From NCBI GenBank assembly GCA_023014335.1, contig JAECYW010000003.1:248001-312000 (forward strand): DNA of 64,000 bases, given 5' to 3'. Below are positions 58,625-64,000 of this stretch, one piece after another. Position 1 is the stretch's first letter. Each line of letters starts with the position of its first letter. The notes beneath the pieces were generated by a model, which made no database searches, was not told the origin of the DNA, and worked only from the letters and a program-made list of their open reading frames with translations. Source of the stretch: Galerina marginata. Lineage: Eukaryota > Basidiomycota > Agaricomycetes > Agaricales > Galerinaceae. The position numbers and the translations under genes are program-made.

Positions 58625-59525
58625 GGGTTTCGATACCCTTTTTTTCACCAAATTTCTAAGATACTTTCGAATCTGATTATCCGCGGAAAATAATAGTTGA
58701 ACATTCGATTGCACGGGCTGCGGTCTGCCACCGTCAGACATCCCAACTTAGACGCCTGTGATTCCTAGGGTAAACTTAATCCATCATGATTTAGTGCATA
58801 TCTTACGCATTAAGTCGGTTCATCTCCGAGGAATTACAGTCTTAAGAGTGGACTGCAACCAATGGATAATCTTTCAGCCTTTTATTAATTTCCAAGAAAC
58901 GGCCATACTCCCATGAAGTGAAGACAGTCATTAGGCGATACCATCTTTAGCTTTGAAGTCGGAACATACTTGAAGTTGACAACTATTTGCAACTCGGATA
59001 GTTGATTGGATTGATAAACAACATGAAACCGGCACGGTTCTATTCATATTCTGAGAAACTGTCACCTTGTAGATGCGAGGAAAACCTGTAAAATTCCCGC
59101 ATTATTAATATCTCACTGTTCAAGTTCTTCTACCCAATTCAACGCTTTATGGTTCTAACGTGGGCGGGGTACAGGTGATCCAATAACCACAATTGTCCTA
59201 TTTCTGCCTGTTCATCCATATTTAGCACGCAGAAGGTTTTCTAAAAAAATATAAGAAGCTTGTTATGGACAAAACTTCACTTGGAAGTGATAGGAAGGCT
59301 CGGTAAAACTCAGGATATCAGATTGCGACATTGGGCGGCAAGCTGTTACACCTCACCTCACCTCATCTCGGAAAGGTCGGAAGAATTGAATAACGAGCAT
59401 GGAACCCGCTATCTACCCGGTGACAAAAAACCTCTCGATATGGTTCTGTCCGTATTTGACGAACATTTGTCCTTATTGATTGACGAATAAATAATTCGTT
59501 CAAACTTGACTCTCAACAGTACATT
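58625..59525. other. Intergenic between the UstYa-family genes
   Basis: A 76-codon ORF at 59260-59490 has no recognised domain and is not called. Otherwise I see nothing but the likely promoter of the next gene. Confidence 0.4.
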
Positions 59526-59531
59526 CACCCA

Positions 59532-60623
59532 ATGCCCCTTTTTATTGGATCGTCTTCCTCCCCCTCAGACTCTGAGAAATATCACCTCCTCCCTGTGGGG
59601 GACTCAGAAACCGACAACTCTATTGCAGACGTCGGACAGTTACGCCTCGATCTTGAGAAGAGTCGCATAAACTTGTGCTACGAGGGTAGCAAGAAACACT
59701 GGCTACCCTTTTTTTTACTGCTCGTCTTGGCTACCAATCTTATGAGCGGACTTCTTGGATTTTACATAGGTCAGGAGCGGTTCATCCGCGCTGCTGAAGA
59801 TTTTAGAGGCTCATATGAAGATAGCGCATGGGGTGCAGTACATTGATTTAAATGCGAATATTTTTCTAACGGACCCCAATGTTTACCGCTTTTGTAGATG
59901 CTCTAAAGGAAGGCGCGCTGACCTACGAAACACAGACATTTGATGGTCATTTTGTAAATTACTCCGAATATCAAGGGCCACCAAATCCCAGTCTGGATGA
60001 AAAGTGGAGGCCTATTTCCGCTCGTAAGTGTGAACTTAGAATTCATATTGTGGACGAGTCAGCATTGAAAAATGTTATTTAGTATATAACTTCGGATTGG
60101 AAAAGTCCATTCTTGCCAAGGCCAATAAAACGAGGGGGCTTGTCCAGTGGCCTAACACAACAAAATATATGGTCGGTCTGGAGGCATTCCATCACCTTCA
60201 CTGTCTGGTCTGTGTTCATTTCATCGCCAGTTATCGTCAATTTTAAACTGAAACTTCTCATAGAATTACATTCGAATGTACACATATATGGATTATTATG
60301 AGAATAAGGATGAAGATATGCTGATCGAGACACTATATGACCGAACGAATCATAAAGGCTAGCTATTATTATATATCGGCGTTCCAACTGCTAATCATTA
60401 TTGTCAAGATCATTGCATCGAAGTGCTCCGCCAAAAGCTGATGTGTACTCCCGATGTCAATGTCTACAGCTACCATTGGCTCAGCACTATCAACCGCCCT
60501 TTCACCGATTTTACCACTCAGCATCGATGTGTAAACTGGAGTAGATTTTTTGAATGGTCGAGGGGGCAGACTGTAAGACATGGGGCGCTTATTAAACCTG
60601 AGGGGGCAGAGACGTTATTTTAG
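59532..60623 (+). CDS. UstYa-family (DUF3328) oxidase gene 2
   Basis: The exons are 59532-59832, 59898-60023, 60083-60207, 60264-60357 and 60409-60623, giving 286 residues. Introns 1-3 (65, 59 and 56 bp) are GT-AG. Intron 4 (51 bp) starts GC (G|GCTAGC) and ends AAG, so it is a rare GC-AG intron or a damaged donor; it must be removed to join NHK to DHC. Visible parts: membrane helix at about 58-80 (HWLPFFLLLVLATNLMSGLL), YQGPP at about 131, LYNFG at the second junction, HHLHC at 179-183, HKDHC at 214-218, then IEVLRQKLMCTPD. The two HxxHC motifs are the presumed metal- or heme-binding catalytic residues of this family. It is a tandem paralogue of the gene at 57650. The substrate cannot be told from sequence. 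Confidence 0.8.
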
Positions 60624-60629
60624 AAGGTT

Positions 60630-61285
60630 CTTGGACACTATCGCGATTTTCAAAGTGCATTTACTCCGAATTTTTTGCATATTTTCTGAACGATTGTGAA
60701 AAGTTTGAGCCGCCTTGATTGGGTTAACCAGATTGACCGGGGTCTCGAGGGCCCCGACGAATAGATAAGGATGGCTTAATTCAAAATTGCGATGTTCCGA
60801 AACAGTTCCATAACCAACGGGAATTCTGGGCAATGCATGGTGGCAGAATTGGATTTTGCCTCCCCTTTCCATTCAAGAAGTTCTTAACGTAGGAAGTTCC
60901 AACCAGGAATCCCTTCCTATGCTTCGATCGAGACAGCCACAGGGTTGACTAAGCTACAACAGGGGCCACATAGCACGCAAAGGGTAGATTTAAAGCAGCA
61001 AAGATGTCGCAAGGTCGTCAGTGTATGATGAATGTGCTGCGGTGGTGGTCTCGACGGGAAGAGGGTGAGGTCTTTAACCCACTTCGACCGAAGCCTCGTT
61101 CCCATTCCGCCCACCATCGTCCCCGACGGGTAAAGTCGTGGAAGCCGTACTTCTCTGGTGATGCCCATAGAAGCATGCAGTACGACTTCGCCACTTAGGA
61201 ACACACTTAGAGGAGTCAATCACGATTAGATTAGATTGTAAAGCCTGCAATTAACATCAACAAACACCACGGTCCGATTCGAAAA
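60630..61285. other. Intergenic, no supportable gene
   Basis: Short ORFs on both strands only. Confidence 0.4.
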
Positions 61286-61290
61286 TCAAC

Positions 61291-61622
61291 ATGCCACTTT
61301 GCCAGCAGTCCCGTTCGTTTGCGTCCTGCGGACCTGCGCCGTCCTCGCTCGCGTCATCTTTACTGCCCTCCTTGGTTTCTCTCCTTCACCTAACGATTAA
61401 GCAACTGCGTGCCGCCGTATTAAGACTGCAGATGATAAACCCGCAGAGTATGGAGCCCATGAACAGGCAGTATTGCCTCTGGTGAGTCGTCTTCCTTTTC
61501 CAGTGTTCTGTTTCTCGTTTTCTTTAGCCTTGTTTTTTTCTTTTCCTAGGGTCCAGCAGCAAGTGTATGGTGGCAGTGGGAGCTATCCAACTCCCCCCAG
61601 TTCTGGTCCGGACTCAGGCTAG
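61291..61622 (+). CDS. Small spliced gene, 87 residues, unknown
   Basis: The exons are 61291-61481 and 61550-61622. The 68-bp intron has GTGAGT, a pyrimidine-rich tract and CCTAG, and restores a clean frame. The protein has a Ser/Leu-rich hydrophobic N-terminal part (LASSLLPSLVSLLHL) and a low-complexity end (QQQVYGGSGSYPTPPSSGPDSG). The tail resembles disordered ends of fungal regulators. It could be the last exons of a longer gene whose upstream exons I cannot place, or a small protein in its own right. Confidence 0.4.
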
Positions 61623-62054
61623 GTTTGGGTGTGGGAGCTCTTGGTGTGTCAGTCTTCACATGGGACAGTAGTGTAAGTCCATACTATACAGAAATACACC
61701 GATCAAAAAAGTAGCGTGATCTACGGGTTCAGTCGGACCGATCAGTTTTGCTACGAAGTAGCATATGAGACGGGTCCGATTGGATTAGCTACGAAGTAGC
61801 GTGCGAGACGGGTCCGATCGGACTGAGCTTTTTCCCTAGCGGGAACCGCAAATTGGTTTTGGGCGCCTAAAAAATGACATTTCGGGCCCATTAAAAACTG
61901 TCAGTTCGTCGGCTTCCGGGCTATATGCTCAGGCCGTTTTTGTGGGTTTCAGTTACATTAATATTAGCTACAACAATATGTATATTCAACCCTTGTAATT
62001 AACATGAATCCTGATATTTTTCTATAGGCCCCCGGGAGGAGTATTGAATCATTA

Positions 62055-62570
62055 TTGGTCGCCGAAATAATTAAAACAGGTACTTCGGCCTCCGGGACAT
62101 GCAGTAGAACACTTGCGGTGCCCGAAAGGAAACATACGTTGGCTTCCGTGATGCAGTGACTGGCGGTGCCCGAAAGGAAACATACATCGGCTTCCGTCAT
62201 GCAGTGACTGGCGGTGCCCAAAAGGAAATGTAGAATGCAGCTTTCATCATCCAGTGATTTGCGGTGCCCGAAAGGAAATGTACATTGGCCTCCATTATGC
62301 AGTGATTTATGGTGCCCGAAAGGAAATGTAGATCGGCCTCCGTTATGTAGTGACTTGCAGTGCCCAAAAGAAATGCATATCGGCCTCCGTCATGTAGCAA
62401 CTTGCAGAGCCTGAAAGAAAATGTACATTGGCCTCCATCATGCAGCGACATGCAAAGCCCAAAAGAAAATGCATATCGGCCTCCGTCATGTAGTGACTTG
62501 CGGGGCCCGAAAGAAAATGTATATTGGCCTCCGGAGTGCACTGCAACACTTGTGGGGGCCGAAAATCACC
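62055..62570 (-). repeat. 48-bp minisatellite, about ten copies, open in frame
   Basis: GGTGCCCGAAAGGAAA-type markers recur at 62118, 62165, 62213, 62263, 62311, 62359, 62406, 62454 and 62502, mostly 47-50 bp apart. Each unit also has GGC(T/C)TCCGTCATG(C/T)AGTGAC. Because 48 is a multiple of three, long stop-poor frames appear on both strands; the minus-strand frame repeats the 16-residue pattern FLSGTASHC(I/M)TEADVC. No start, intron or flanking exon supports a gene. The repeat reaches from the end of an ORF-free area to about 62570. Confidence 0.85.
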
Positions 62571-63570
62571 GCCCTCCCGTGCCGTTCCCACCATTCTCTG
62601 CGCATCACTTACTGTGCCAAATCCGGAAGGTGCATCCCGCCCATCACCCGCTGCCTGTGCTCGTCGTTGGTGGACGATAAGTATTCTATTTTGATCATTC
62701 TTCCACCATTTCTTTCCATTTTTTTTGTGTATCACGGTCTATAGCACCTAAATACATGCAATGTCACCTTATATACTTAAAAATGCGACCAGGAGTGCTG
62801 TCCATTAATGCCTGATCTCTTTCCCATGCACATCCTATTCTTACCTTGTTCTAAGCCCTTATAAAGTGAATGGAGCCAGCCAATAAGCTTTAACATATTT
62901 TAGTAACATTCTACAGTAGTTGAAGTGAATTATAGAAGCCTTAAGATGAAGATATCAGGCTAGGGAGCTGGACAACCTATATTGCATAAATAAGTAACTC
63001 CCAAGTCATAATAAAATTAAGTTCTACCTGTAAAGGTACTTATACATACTAAGGAGTGATCTTAACATTTTATAGTAGTGGAGAATTGCAGGAATATGAG
63101 TTGGGGAAATGATACTGGGGAAGTAGGTAGGTATGTCTGAAAAATGCGAATATCACCAACTGTGATGCATATACTTTCATTAAAAATATTCTGAACAGAC
63201 AAAAGGAATGGGGAACATATATAGTAAAGACTGTAAAAGGAATTGAAGCAATAGCTTACTTCGTTGTGGAGGAATTCCAGGATAATGACTTTAGGATCAT
63301 CATGAACATGAGTTGTTCCTCATATCACATCAAAAGCATTCTTGGACGTTGCTTTTCAGCTGTTTTGCTCATTACAATTGCTACACTTACTCTTTTACCT
63401 CCATTCCTTTTGCAAACACAACTAATTGCTCTTCCTCTTCATTCTATCCGTTTAGAATATTTTTAAAATTACTGCATATGTCACAGTTAGTGATTTTCGC
63501 ATGTTTGAGACATACCCACTGACTTCTTCAGTATTATCTTTCCTAGTTGTATATCAGGCGATGAGCCTAT
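62571..63570. other. Intergenic, no supportable gene
   Basis: AT-rich DNA with no domain-bearing ORF. Confidence 0.4.
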
Positions 63571-63573
63571 AAT

Positions 63574-63620
63574 TGTGCATAAGTCAACTCTAATAAGAAT
63601 AAAGCCATTATGCACAATAG
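63574..63620. repeat. Short inverted repeat ATTGTGCATAA / TTATGCACAAT
   Basis: Perfect 11-bp arms about 25 bp apart. Further GTTATGCATG and ATTATGCATAACC words lie at about 63637 and 63706, so a small MITE-like or foldback piece is likely. No target duplication was found. Confidence 0.5.
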
Positions 63621-63624
63621 CGTC

Positions 63625-64000
63625 TAAGCCAGAGTTATGCATGACGATGCAGAGTGCGAGAGGTAGTAGCTGTGCAGTTTAAGCAGATGAGAGTCACCTT
63701 ATAAATTATGCATAACCCTACAAGAACGCCTAATATAGGGGACAGACAAGATCTCGGGAAACTTCTAAGCGGTTCACAAATTCCCGATCTTACCTTGATG
63801 GGGATTGACTGTAGCCACCAGTGCACGATGCTCTTCATGGCGATCAAATTCTTAAGACGTCGTGAGGAACGGTGATCGGCTCACCGCATCGTTGTTCGAA
63901 ACGATACTAATGATGGGTTCGGTTTCCCGGTCCGCAGACTGCCTGTAAGTATGCTACTTGTATGTGACCATCGCGATCGGCGTCGGATGCGGTGCGCACA
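63625..64000. other. Window end, no supportable gene
   Basis: A TCGTT-GTTCGAA-ACGAT loop near 63890 resembles a tRNA T-arm, but no other arms were found. Confidence 0.35.

Noticed and set aside
59260..59490. Separate 76-codon gene between the UstYa-family genes
   Set aside because: No domain, no splice signals and no conserved counterpart upstream of the first UstYa-family gene.
62197..62735. Long minus-strand ORFs with 16-residue repeats as a secreted repeat protein
   Set aside because: The frames are explained by a 48-bp unit; there is no signal peptide, start context or splice partner.
63840..63960. tRNA gene
   Set aside because: Only a T-arm-like TCGTT-GTTCGAA-ACGAT is present; no acceptor stem, anticodon arm or D-arm could be drawn.

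Overview
The window reads as nuclear DNA of a filamentous basidiomycete, most likely an Agaricomycete (mushroom-forming fungus). The supporting signs are short GT-AG introns of about 48-77 bp that split most credible genes into small exons, TATA boxes 50-115 bp upstream of start codons, and gene families familiar from Agaricomycetes: a serpentine seven-helix family, single-pass proteins with a PPSY-type tail, and UstYa/DUF3328 oxidases. Gene density is low and much of the window is mobile or duplicated DNA. I see no operons, CRISPR arrays, rRNA or convincing tRNA genes.

Layout. 1-9.4 kb: a decayed dispersed repeat (called R1) with a nested insertion. A short hAT-like element (13-bp inverted ends, 8-bp target duplication) interrupts R1, and is itself interrupted by a 2.9-kb pogo-like element carrying a spliced 722-residue DDE transposase. 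9.4-14.4 kb: direct repeats, one unknown ORF and a ~119-bp minisatellite. 14.3-15.2 kb: an intact four-exon membrane-protein gene on the minus strand, whose stop codon lies inside a copied repeat. 17.3-20.7 kb: two more R1 copies and a near-perfect 546-bp foldback MITE flanked by TA. 20.7-23.8 kb and 31.9-36.4 kb: two large non-coding palindromic elements that share CACATAG ends and are packed with GCCGAA-type hexamer tracts and ~330-bp units. 23.9-24.1 kb: a small secreted expansin-like ORF. 25.3-31.7 kb: a tandem duplication carrying two paralogous single-pass membrane-protein genes. 36.5-43.5 kb: two diverged copies of a decayed spliced locus. 43.5-53.9 kb: a tandem array of seven-helix membrane-protein genes (two intact, one frameshifted, one remnant). 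53.9-56.4 kb: decayed duplicated coding DNA. 56.7-60.6 kb: a small secreted protein gene beside two UstYa-family genes. 61.3-62.6 kb: a small spliced gene and a 48-bp minisatellite. The last 1.4 kb is AT-rich with no gene seen.

How the genes relate. Tandem duplication is the main mode of gene birth here (single-pass pair, seven-helix array, UstYa pair), followed by decay of some copies. Functional linkage is only suggested in one place: the divergent small secreted protein and the two UstYa-family genes could belong to a peptide-modification locus, but this is inference. The pogo transposase should act on its own inverted ends and the matching subterminal repeats. No other genes in the window show an obvious shared pathway. 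Splice structures were worked out by eye from splice consensus, reading frame and agreement between paralogues; no transcript data were available.
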